Of a stretch of 64,000 nt of DNA, positions 8,526-16,139 are shown in pieces. The DNA comes from Mycolicibacterium komanii (GTDB lineage: Bacteria; Actinomycetota; Actinomycetes; Mycobacteriales; Mycobacteriaceae). The stretch's first letter is position 1, and each line of letters begins with the position of its first letter. The stretch spans positions 56,413 through 120,412 of the forward strand of contig NZ_CVTA01000009.1 in NCBI RefSeq assembly GCF_001050035.1, read 5' to 3'. The notes beneath the pieces are model-generated. The model was given only the letters and a program-made list of their open reading frames with translations. It did not search any database and was not told the DNA's origin. The position numbers and the translations under genes were made by a program.

Positions 8526-9679
8526 TTCGCCGCCGCCAACAGTGCGCGCGACAACAGGATTCGTTGCATTTCGATGCTGCCCGACGACACGGTCGAGGCC
8601 TGTGAGTACTTCCAGTGGTCCTCGACCTCACCGAGGAACCACGAGGCCTTCGGGTCGTCCTGCGACACCTCGGCCGCGATATCCATCAGGACTTCAGCGC
8701 TGTCCTGGTCCAGTTTGGTGACCGCGATCCGGTAGGCCGCGGCGTCACCCGGCTGAATGCGGCCGCTGCTCTGCAGCGACACCACCCGGTAGGCCATCAG
8801 GCGGGCCCGCCGGCAGTGCGTCAACATCCGGATCCATCGCCCGCGCAGTTCGGCGGGCAGGTCGTCCCACCGGTCACCGAGAACCGCCGGCGCCGCCGCG
8901 AGCAGTCGTTCGCAGCGCGCATAGCGGGCGATGCCGACCCGCTCGAAGGCCATCACGTCCTGCACCACCGTCCAGCCCTGGTCGACGGTGCCGAGCACGT
9001 CGGCCTCGGTGACGCGCAGGTCGTCGAAGAACACCTCGTTCAGGTGGTGCGGACCCATCATGCACCTGATCGGTCGCACCTGGATCGCCGGATCGTCCAT
9101 GGGCACAAGGAAGATCGTCAAACCCTGCTGTTTCTTCTCACCCCGAGAGGTCCGCGCCAGCAGGAAGCACCACTGCGCCATGGTGGCGTAGGAGGTCCAG
9201 ATCTTCTGCCCGCTGACCAACCAGCCATCACCGTCGCGTCGAGCAGCGGTACGCAGTGAGGCGAGGTCGGATCCGGCCTCGGGTTCGGAGAACCCCTGGC
9301 ACCAGATCACCTCGCCGCGCGCGATCGGCGGCAGGTGTTTGCGCTGCTGCTCCTCGGTGCCGTGCCGCATGATGATCGGGCCGACCCAGTTGACACCCAT
9401 GTACTGCGCACCACGCGGTTCATGGTGTGCCCACATCTCCTCGCGGACCACCGTCTGCTCCCACACCGACGCTCCGCCACCGCCGAACTCCTTGGGCCAC
9501 GACAGGCACAGCAGTTCGCGCTCGGCGAGCGTGCGGCAGAACCGTTGGGCGATCTCGAGGTCGGCGGGGTCGTCGGTGAATGCCCCCAGATAATCCTGCG
9601 GCACATGCTCTCTGACCAGAGCGCGCAGTTCGCCGCGCAGTTCCGCGGCCCCCTGCCCCATCTCGAAATCCATGCTCAC
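8522..9679 (-). CDS. Acyl-CoA dehydrogenase, long subunit (385 aa)
   Basis: Full-length acyl-CoA dehydrogenase. WPKEFGGGGASVWEQ lies in the N-terminal domain, WCQGFSEPEAGSDLASLRTAA binds FAD and substrate, and GQKIWTSYATMAQWCFLLART follows. The C-terminus has SGSIEMQRILLSRALL. It is closely related in pattern to the 5504-6679 protein, which suggests duplication of a long/short gene pair. Start ATG 9679 (MSMDFEMG; a second Met two codons later is also possible) overlaps the CoA-transferase stop by 4 bases. It probably acts early in side-chain or ring beta-oxidation of the compound handled by this operon. Confidence 0.92.
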   Translation of the reverse strand: MSMDFEMGQGAAELRGELRALVREHVPQDYLGAFTDDPADLEIAQRFCRTLAERELLCLSWPKEFGGGGASVWEQTVVREEMWAHHEPRGAQYMGVNWVGPIIMRHGTEEQQRKHLPPIARGEVIWCQGFSEPEAGSDLASLRTAARRDGDGWLVSGQKIWTSYATMAQWCFLLARTSRGEKKQQGLTIFLVPMDDPAIQVRPIRCMMGPHHLNEVFFDDLRVTEADVLGTVDQGWTVVQDVMAFERVGIARYARCERLLAAAPAVLGDRWDDLPAELRGRWIRMLTHCRRARLMAYRVVSLQSSGRIQPGDAAAYRIAVTKLDQDSAEVLMDIAAEVSQDDPKASWFLGEVEDHWKYSQASTVSSGSIEMQRILLSRALLAAAK

Positions 9680-10902
9680 CCCAGCTCCGACGCGCCGACG
9701 CTTCGGTTCTCGACGAGATCGGCCCCGCCGGCAGAAACCGCCGGCTCGACGGGGTCGAAGTCACCAGCGAGGCCGAGTTCCTGAAGAACGCTGTCGGTGT
9801 CGGCGCCCAGCGTCGGCGCCGGACCTGCCACCTTGCCCGGGGTGCGGGAGAACCAGGTCGGCACTCCGGGGAAGCGAACGGGCCCGTTCGCCGTTTCGAC
9901 GGTCTCGAAGAGCCCGACCGCATTCAGGTGTTCGTTCTCGAACAGCGCATCGGGAGTGTTGAGCGCCGCGGCAGGAATCTCGAGTTCTCGGAACAGCTCC
10001 AGCCATTCGGCGGTGGTGCGCTCCTTCATCGTCTGGGCCAGCAGGCCGTACACGGCGTCGATGTTGTGCGCCCGTTGTTCGAGGGTGGCGTACGACTCGT
10101 CATTCCACGTCGGACTCACCGCGTTGATGAACGCGTTCCAGTGCTTGTCGTTGTAGATCAGTGCGGCGATGTACCCGTCGCTGGTGCGGTACGGCCTGCG
10201 GTTCGGCGCCACCGTCCGCGGGTAAACGGCGGGCCCCAGAGGGGGGTCGAACATGGCGCCGTTGGCATGTTCGACCAGCATGAAGGAGGCCATCGTCTCG
10301 AACATGGCGACCTCGACCTCCTGGCCCTCCCCCGTGCGTTCACGATGGAACAGCGCCATCGTCGTCGCGTATAGGGCGGTCAGCCCGGCCACTTTGTCGG
10401 CCATGATGGTGCCGACGAAATCGGCCTCACCGGTCAATTGTTGTTGGACAGCGGGCAATCCGGCTTCGGCCTGGATGGTGTCGTCATAGGCGGGGCGGTC
10501 GCGGTCGGGACCGCGGCGGCCGTAGCCGTAGCAGTTGGTGTAGACGATCGCCGGATTGATGGCGGCGACGTCGTCGTAGCCGAAGCCCAGCTTGGCGATC
10601 GCCTTGGCCCTCATGGAATGGATGAACACATCGGCCTGTTCGATGAGCGCCCGCATCGCGGCTTTTCCGCGCTCGGTCCGCAGGTCGAGCACGACGCTGC
10701 GCTTACCGCGGTTGACGTTGACGAACACCCCGCTCATTCCCGACTCTGGGCCGACGGAGATGAAGCGGGTGTTATCGCCCTGGGGTGGCTCGACTTTGAT
10801 CACGTCAGCACCCATGTCCGCCATGATCTGTGTGCAGTACGGCCCCATCACCATCGCGGTGAGGTCGACGACACGCACGCCGGCCAACGGCCCGCTAGGC
10901 AT
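9676..10902 (-). CDS. CaiB/BaiF family (family III) CoA-transferase
   Basis: About 408 residues. The N-terminus MPSGPLAGVRVVDLTAMVMGP is typical of family III CoA-transferases, followed by MGADVIKVEPPQGD, NRGKRSVVLDL and KLGFGYDD. A conserved Asp-containing MADKVAGLTAL region and RTGEGQEVEVAMFE also match. These enzymes move CoA between carboxylic acids and often activate intermediates in aromatic or terpenoid catabolism. The start was set at ATG 10902 because AAAGG lies about 8 bases upstream. GTGs at 10911 and 10908 are in-frame alternatives. It overlaps the upstream SDR gene by 8 bases and the downstream acyl-CoA dehydrogenase by 4. Confidence 0.9.
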   Translation of the reverse strand: MPSGPLAGVRVVDLTAMVMGPYCTQIMADMGADVIKVEPPQGDNTRFISVGPESGMSGVFVNVNRGKRSVVLDLRTERGKAAMRALIEQADVFIHSMRAKAIAKLGFGYDDVAAINPAIVYTNCYGYGRRGPDRDRPAYDDTIQAEAGLPAVQQQLTGEADFVGTIMADKVAGLTALYATTMALFHRERTGEGQEVEVAMFETMASFMLVEHANGAMFDPPLGPAVYPRTVAPNRRPYRTSDGYIAALIYNDKHWNAFINAVSPTWNDESYATLEQRAHNIDAVYGLLAQTMKERTTAEWLELFRELEIPAAALNTPDALFENEHLNAVGLFETVETANGPVRFPGVPTWFSRTPGKVAGPAPTLGADTDSVLQELGLAGDFDPVEPAVSAGGADLVENRSVGASELG

Positions 10903-11842
10903 GGACACCACCTTTCTGCGCCATTGCGAAGCTGTACCTGATGTGGTCGCCGTGCCCGTCCGGCACCACCGGGAACACGACGGTTTCGGAGGTGTCGCGG
11001 ATCTGGGAGATGTGCGCGTCGACCTCCTCGATCGACCACGACGGCCGGTAGACCCCAGGTGTTTCCGCGATCACGGCCCTGGCGATCCGGCCGGCCAGCG
11101 CGATCAGCACTTCGCCGGTGATTGAACAGGATTCGTGCGCCAGCCATCCCACCGCGGGGGCGACCAGTTCGGCGCCCATCGGGGGGTACGCGGACGTGTC
11201 GATGCCTTCGGCCATCCGGGTCACCGCGGCAGGCACGATCACGTTGCTCTTCACCCCGTGCGCGGCGCCCTCCATCGCCGCGACGTTGGACAGCCCGACG
11301 ACGCCGGCCTTCGCGACCGCGTAATTGGCGACCTCGTGGTTGCCGTACAGGCCGCCGATCGACGACGTCAGGACGATGCGGCCGTACCCGGCATCGCACA
11401 TCGTCGGAAAGGCCGGGCGCACAACGTGAAAGGCGCCACGTAGGTGGACGTCGAGCACCGCTTCGAAGTCCTCGTACGTCATCTCGGCCAGTGGGGCGCG
11501 TCTGACGATGCCGGCGTTGTGGATCAGGGCGTCGATGCGCCCGTAGTGCTCGAGCGCGGTGTCGACGATCGCCTTGCCTCCGGCCGGGGTGGCCACGGAG
11601 TCCGCGTTCGCCACGGCTTGTCCGCCGGCGGCGGTAATCTCCCGCACGACTTCTTCGGCGGGACCGGGTGTTTCGGACGGCGGATGAACGGGGTCGTAGT
11701 CGTCGCCGGCAAGGCTGCCGCCCGGGTCGTTCACGACGACCTTGGCCCCGCGTGTCGCGAGGAGCATGGCGTATGCGCGGCCCAGTCCCCTTCCGCCGCC
11801 GGTGACGACCGCTACCCGGCCGTCGAAGCGCGACTCACCCAT
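10895..11842 (-). CDS. Short-chain dehydrogenase/reductase, HSD17B4-like (315 aa)
   Basis: Classical SDR with an extended C-terminus. Cofactor motif VTGGGRGLGRAYA is near residue 13 and HNAGIVRRAP follows. The active-site region has SSIGG and YAVAKAGVVGLSN (YxxxK). The early sequence, with NDPGGSLAGDD and an acidic loop after the second strand, resembles the 3-hydroxyacyl-CoA dehydrogenase part of peroxisomal multifunctional enzyme type 2. It probably oxidises a hydroxyacyl-CoA or a cyclic alcohol. The 72-bp gap to the upstream monooxygenase gene is the largest in this leftward run. That gap contains a short palindrome TTTCGTACGCGAAA (11858-11871) whose role is unclear. Confidence 0.9.
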   Translation of the reverse strand: MGESRFDGRVAVVTGGGRGLGRAYAMLLATRGAKVVVNDPGGSLAGDDYDPVHPPSETPGPAEEVVREITAAGGQAVANADSVATPAGGKAIVDTALEHYGRIDALIHNAGIVRRAPLAEMTYEDFEAVLDVHLRGAFHVVRPAFPTMCDAGYGRIVLTSSIGGLYGNHEVANYAVAKAGVVGLSNVAAMEGAAHGVKSNVIVPAAVTRMAEGIDTSAYPPMGAELVAPAVGWLAHESCSITGEVLIALAGRIARAVIAETPGVYRPSWSIEEVDAHISQIRDTSETVVFPVVPDGHGDHIRYSFAMAQKGGVHA

Positions 11843-11914
11843 CCGCCGAGAGCACGCTTTCGTACGCGAAACGCGGGTCGGGGCGCGAACAACCGTGCGC
11901 TCGCGGTGTGATGG

Positions 11915-13759
11915 TCACGACCTCAGCTCCAGGCCGTCGAGGTCACCCTTGTCGCGCCACTCCTTCAGCAGATCGCCGAACGCGTAGAAGCCGGGCCCAT
12001 AGGGCTCGCCGAGGTGCGAGCGGATGCCTTCCCCTCCCCCGCCGCCTTCGTTGTTGTAGTAACCCGGGGTGCAGGACGCATCGAAAGCCGAGTTGTCGAC
12101 GGCGCTTTCGCGGATGGTCTTGCACCAGTCCTCCTGCGCCTCGGCCGTCGGCTCGACGACCGTCGCACCCCTTTTCAACGCCTCGGCGACGATGTAGGCG
12201 ATGTGCTCGCCCTGCAGTTCGTAGTTGGCCGCGATGTTGGCCGATATGCCGACCTGGGTGAAGCCGGTGAAGAACTGGTTGGGAAAGCCGCGGCTCGTCA
12301 TGCCGTGCAGGGTCTTGTAGCCGTCGTGCCAGTAGTCGTAGAGCGACACTCCGTCACGGCCATCGATCGCGTCGATCGAGTAGCGCCTGCTGATCTCCGT
12401 GGTGATCTCGAACCCGCTGGCGTAGATGATGCAGTCGACCTCGTACTCCTGGCCGTTGGCAACGAGGCCCTTCTCGGTGATCCGTTCCACCCCTTTGGAT
12501 CCGGAGACGTCGACCAGCGTGACGTTCGGCCGGTTGAACGTGGGCAGGTAATCGTCGTTGGACAACGGCCGCTTGCACAGGAATCGGTAGTACGGCTTGA
12601 GCGCCTCGGCGGTGTCGGGGTCGTCGACGATGCCGGCGATCCGGCGGCGCAGCCGCTCCATGATCTTGTAGTCCTCTTCCTCCCGAATCGCCATGAACTG
12701 TTCCGGCGTCATCGAGGCGGGGTCCTCGAGCGAGAGCACCCGTGCGGCGGTGTTGCGGCCGAGTTCGGTCCAGAAGTCGCACACGAGGTCCGGCTGCCCC
12801 AGCGCCATGCCCTCGAACGTCCACGCGTGGAAGTTCCGCTGGCGCTCCTTCTGCCAACCGGGCCCCAGCGTCTTGACCCATTCCGGATCGGTAGGCGCGT
12901 TGTTCCTGACGTCGACGGTCGACGGCGTGCGCTGGAACACGTAGAGGTGCTGTGCATCTCGGGCCAGGAACGGCACGACCTGGATGCTGGTCGCACCGGT
13001 GCCGATGATCGCGACACGCTTGTCGGCGAGCTTGTCCATTCCGCCGGTGTAGTCCCCGCCGGTGTAGTCGTAGTCCCACCGCGACGAGTGGAAACTGTGC
13101 CCCTTGAAGTCCTTCATGCCCGGGATGCCCGGAAGCTTGGGGCGGTGGAACGGCCCGGACGCCAGCACCACGAACCGCGCGCGGATGTCGTCGCCGCGGT
13201 TGGTGGCCAGGCGCCAGCGTTTGATGTCCTCGTCCCAGTGCATGTCGCGCACCTGGGTGGAGAAGATCGCCGAGTCGTAGAGGCCGAAGTGCTTACCGAT
13301 CCGCCTGCAGTGCTCGTAGATCTCGGGCCCGTCGGCGAACTTCTTGCTCGGAATGTAGTCGAGCTCTTCCAGAAGCGGTATGTAGCAGTATGACTCGTTG
13401 TCGCACTGGATGCCCGGATAACGGTTCCAGTACCAGACGCCACCGAAATCGCCACCCAGCTCGATGATGCGGACGTCCTCCACACCGGCCTTCTTCAGAT
13501 GCGCCGCCGAGAGCAGCCCGCCGAAGCCGCCGCCGAGCACCGCGACATCGATGTCCTCGACGATCGGGTCACGCGGGGTGACGGGCGTGTACGGGTCCAC
13601 CTCGTAGTAACCGGCGAAATCGTCGGACAACTCGACGTACTGCTTGGAACCTTCGGGCCGAAGTCTTTTCGCCCGCTCCTGGGCGTACTTCTCCCGCAGC
13701 CCGTCGATGTCGATGTCGTCGGGCGTCTCGGTGGGCCCGCAGGTGTCGAACATTGTCAT
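11915..13759 (-). CDS. Baeyer-Villiger-type flavin monooxygenase
   Basis: 614 residues, the length of the longer (N-terminally extended) class B Baeyer-Villiger monooxygenases. An FAD Rossmann motif VLGGGFGGLLSAAHL lies near residue 72, and the fingerprint FKGHSFHSSRWDYD (F-x-G-x3-H-x3-W) near residue 217. The NADPH Rossmann motif IIGTGATSIQ follows near residue 250. Conserved WYWNRYPGIQCD also supports class B. Such enzymes insert oxygen next to a ketone, giving esters or lactones. A tandem YTGG duplication follows the fingerprint. It lies 3 bases downstream of the Rieske oxygenase gene, so both oxygenases probably act on one pathway. Confidence 0.92.
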   Translation of the reverse strand: MTMFDTCGPTETPDDIDIDGLREKYAQERAKRLRPEGSKQYVELSDDFAGYYEVDPYTPVTPRDPIVEDIDVAVLGGGFGGLLSAAHLKKAGVEDVRIIELGGDFGGVWYWNRYPGIQCDNESYCYIPLLEELDYIPSKKFADGPEIYEHCRRIGKHFGLYDSAIFSTQVRDMHWDEDIKRWRLATNRGDDIRARFVVLASGPFHRPKLPGIPGMKDFKGHSFHSSRWDYDYTGGDYTGGMDKLADKRVAIIGTGATSIQVVPFLARDAQHLYVFQRTPSTVDVRNNAPTDPEWVKTLGPGWQKERQRNFHAWTFEGMALGQPDLVCDFWTELGRNTAARVLSLEDPASMTPEQFMAIREEEDYKIMERLRRRIAGIVDDPDTAEALKPYYRFLCKRPLSNDDYLPTFNRPNVTLVDVSGSKGVERITEKGLVANGQEYEVDCIIYASGFEITTEISRRYSIDAIDGRDGVSLYDYWHDGYKTLHGMTSRGFPNQFFTGFTQVGISANIAANYELQGEHIAYIVAEALKRGATVVEPTAEAQEDWCKTIRESAVDNSAFDASCTPGYYNNEGGGGGEGIRSHLGEPYGPGFYAFGDLLKEWRDKGDLDGLELRS

Positions 13760-13762
13760 GGC

Positions 13763-15145
13763 TCAGAGCTCTTTCGGTTCGCCGGTGCCCATGTACTTGG
13801 ACAACTGATAGTGGAGATTCACGGTGCTGCGTTCGCGGTACGGGTTGGGTTTGGTGCCGGGGAATCCGAGCGACTTCATGCCCTGCTGCACGGCGGCCAT
13901 GTTCGAGAAGTCCTGGGGCAGCACCGACAGCCAGTTCGGGCTGTCCTTGGGTGTGTACTCCCAATGCGTCTGCGGCTCTTGTCCCTTCGGGAACAGCTCC
14001 AACGTGGCCACCTCGAAGATGCACTTGTTCGGGTCGTAGCTCGGATGTGGCCGCGCGCCGTAGCAGAGCGCGGTGGTCAGCCCCTGCCCGACCTGGAAGT
14101 TCGGGAAGATCTGCCAGGCCGTGCCCGCCTGCCCGAGGATGTCGGGCGGGATGGTCGGCCAGACGACACCGCGGGCCTCGTCGTCGCGCCTGGCCGACGC
14201 CAGCCAGTGCTCGAGCACCTTGTCGGGAGGCGTGCCCTCGGGCAGTTCATCGACCAGCCTCTTGGCCGCGTTCACCAACGTCTCGGTGGTGGTGGCGTTG
14301 GTCTGCTCCCAGGTGTACATCTGCATCTCGGCGGTGGAGACGCGCGGGTCGTCGCCGGTGCCGAGCCGGATCTTGGACTTGGTGGCCTCCATGTCCTTCG
14401 GCGCGTCGTACCCGATGTTGCTGTGCCTGCCCTGCGCCTTGGCCCAGCCCTTGAACTCCCCGAACTTGTTGAACTCCGGATGGGTGGTGAACACGTGGTA
14501 GGTCTCGTTGAACGCCTCCAGCGCGACCTTCCAATTGCAGTCGAAATACAGCCATTTGCGCCACTTGTAGCGCATGTTCTCCAGCCCGAACGGGTCGAGG
14601 ATCTTGGCCGCCGGGAACAGGTAGTCGGCCAGCGGCTCGCAGTCGGGGTCCATGTTGATGAACAGCCAGCCGCCCCAGGTGTCGACTTTGACGGGAACGA
14701 GATGGGTGTTCTGCGGCGTGAGCGCGCCGTTCCAGTCGTCCTGTTCGCGGATGTGCGTGCAGGCGCCGTCGAGACCGTATGTCCAGCCGTGGAATCCGCA
14801 GACGAACGACTTCCTGGCGCGCCCGACGTCGTTCTTCTCGCCATCGGGTGTGTCGACGAGACGGCGGCCGCGGTGCATGCACACGTTGTGGTGGGCGGCA
14901 AAAGAGTCAGACGAGTTTCCTTCAGCCGTGCGCACCACGATGATGGAGTCGTCGAGCACGTCGTAGGTGAGGTAGTTGCCGACCTCGGGCAGTTCTTCGA
15001 CCCGTCCGACCTGCTGCCACACCTTGCGCCACAGCTTGTCCCGCTCGGCGCGCGCGTACTCCTCGGATACGTAGGCCTCGACGGGAATCGTCATCGGCTC
15101 GCACAGTTCTTCTGGCGCTTCGATTCTGGGCTGCGTATCGGTCAT
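13763..15145 (-). CDS. Rieske non-heme iron oxygenase, alpha subunit
   Basis: 460 residues. The N-terminal Rieske domain has CMH and CGFHGWTY as the [2Fe-2S] ligand pairs, about residues 88-118. The spacer between them is 24 residues instead of the common 15-17. The catalytic domain has the mononuclear-iron motif NETYHVFTTH, in which Glu stands where the bridging Asp of naphthalene dioxygenase lies. The protein hydroxylates or demethylates an aromatic or alicyclic substrate and needs reductase components. No ferredoxin or ferredoxin reductase gene is visible nearby, so these must be supplied from elsewhere. The gene is 9 bases from the upstream SDR and 3 from the BVMO. Confidence 0.93.
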   Translation of the reverse strand: MTDTQPRIEAPEELCEPMTIPVEAYVSEEYARAERDKLWRKVWQQVGRVEELPEVGNYLTYDVLDDSIIVVRTAEGNSSDSFAAHHNVCMHRGRRLVDTPDGEKNDVGRARKSFVCGFHGWTYGLDGACTHIREQDDWNGALTPQNTHLVPVKVDTWGGWLFINMDPDCEPLADYLFPAAKILDPFGLENMRYKWRKWLYFDCNWKVALEAFNETYHVFTTHPEFNKFGEFKGWAKAQGRHSNIGYDAPKDMEATKSKIRLGTGDDPRVSTAEMQMYTWEQTNATTTETLVNAAKRLVDELPEGTPPDKVLEHWLASARRDDEARGVVWPTIPPDILGQAGTAWQIFPNFQVGQGLTTALCYGARPHPSYDPNKCIFEVATLELFPKGQEPQTHWEYTPKDSPNWLSVLPQDFSNMAAVQQGMKSLGFPGTKPNPYRERSTVNLHYQLSKYMGTGEPKEL

Positions 15146-15154
15146 CTCAACTCC

Positions 15155-16000
15155 TTAGAACCGACTGATCTCTGCGCGGAAGGTTTCGTCTTTCAAAAAC
15201 AGCGACGTGTTGTCGGCGCCGAGGTGCGTCCACTTCAGGTTGAGCCCACCGTCGACGAGCAACGTCTGTCCGGTGATGTAGCTCGACAGGTCCGACAGCA
15301 GGAACAGGATCGCGCCCGCCTGCTCTTCCGGGCGGCCGCGCCTGCCCATCGCGATCGCACGCCGATCCCGGTCGGGGTCGACGTCGACATAGGTGCGCGA
15401 CGCGGCCGTCTCGGTCACTCCCGGCGCCACCGCGTTGACGCGGATGTTGTCGAGCGCCAATTCGGCGGCCATGGTGCGTGTCATCGCGACCACCGCCGCC
15501 TTCGCCGTTCCGTACGCGATGTGGAACGGCGCGGTGTTCATCCCGCTGATCGACGACACCGAGACGATCGATCCGGAATTGCCGCCGGCGCGGATCTCGG
15601 CCGCGACGGCCTGGCTCATGAAGAACGCGGTCTCGAGGTTCGCGGTGAACAACGCCCGCCAGTCCTCGCGGGTCACGCGGGTGGACGGCATCCAGGTCGA
15701 CGGCGCCGCGCCGCCCGCGATGTTCACCAACCCGTACAGATCGTCGTCGGTTCGACGGACCTGATCCATGACCGCGGCGATGCCGTCGTCGGTGGAGGCG
15801 TCGGCAGAGACCGGAACGACCGGCAGGCCCGCGTCGACCAGAGGTCCGACGTGCTCGTCGAGGTTCTCCTTCGACCGGCTGACGGCCACCACCGTGGCAC
15901 CCGCCTCGGCGGCCATCCGGGTCACGGCGGTGCCGATCCCGCCACCGCCGGCACCCGACACCACCACGACGCGGCCGTCCAGCCTCAACAGGTCGCCCAT
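15155..16000 (-). CDS. Short-chain dehydrogenase/reductase (281 aa)
   Basis: SDR with a glycine-rich cofactor motif SGAGGGGIGTAV near residue 15 (an extra Gly compared with the classical TGxxxGIG). It also has NIAGGAAPS, SVSSISGMN and YGTAKAAVVAMT (YxxxK). It is the first gene of the long leftward operon. Start ATG 16000 gives a normal SDR N-terminus (MGDLLRLDGRVVVV). The frame is open for 25 codons upstream, but that extension would cross a 12-bp palindrome just upstream of the ATG. No strong ribosome binding site is visible because the palindrome occupies that position, so the regulator could block both transcription and translation (inference). Confidence 0.88.
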   Translation of the reverse strand: MGDLLRLDGRVVVVSGAGGGGIGTAVTRMAAEAGATVVAVSRSKENLDEHVGPLVDAGLPVVPVSADASTDDGIAAVMDQVRRTDDDLYGLVNIAGGAAPSTWMPSTRVTREDWRALFTANLETAFFMSQAVAAEIRAGGNSGSIVSVSSISGMNTAPFHIAYGTAKAAVVAMTRTMAAELALDNIRVNAVAPGVTETAASRTYVDVDPDRDRRAIAMGRRGRPEEQAGAILFLLSDLSSYITGQTLLVDGGLNLKWTHLGADNTSLFLKDETFRAEISRF

Positions 16001-16006
16001 TGCTAT

Positions 16007-16018
16007 TTGTCCGGACAA
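16007..16018. promoter_or_regulatory. Candidate GntR operator 1, perfect palindrome TTGTCCGGACAA
   Basis: A 12-bp perfect palindrome 6 bases upstream of the first codon of the leftward SDR gene. It contains the GT-N4-AC framework common to GntR-family operators. A second, 10/12-matching copy lies 96 bp away in front of the divergent beta-propeller gene, and a GntR/UTRA regulator is encoded as the second gene of that divergent unit. Function is inferred from this arrangement only. Confidence 0.65.
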
Positions 16019-16102
16019 CGAATGCTGCTCTCCATGTTGCAGAACACTATTCCCCAGGGCGAATCGAGCCGTCAAGGGCCGAAGAGCTTCTTTCGTGGCC
16101 TA

Positions 16103-16114
16103 TTGTCTGGACTA
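16103..16114. promoter_or_regulatory. Candidate GntR operator 2, TTGTCTGGACTA
   Basis: Imperfect copy of the palindrome at 16007 with 10 of 12 positions identical. It lies 25 bases upstream of the start codon of the rightward beta-propeller gene. With operator 1 it brackets the divergent promoter region, so one regulator could control both transcription units. It may be a weaker site because symmetry is broken at two positions. Confidence 0.55.
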
Positions 16115-16139
16115 AGCGGGCTTGCTAACGTGCCAGGTC

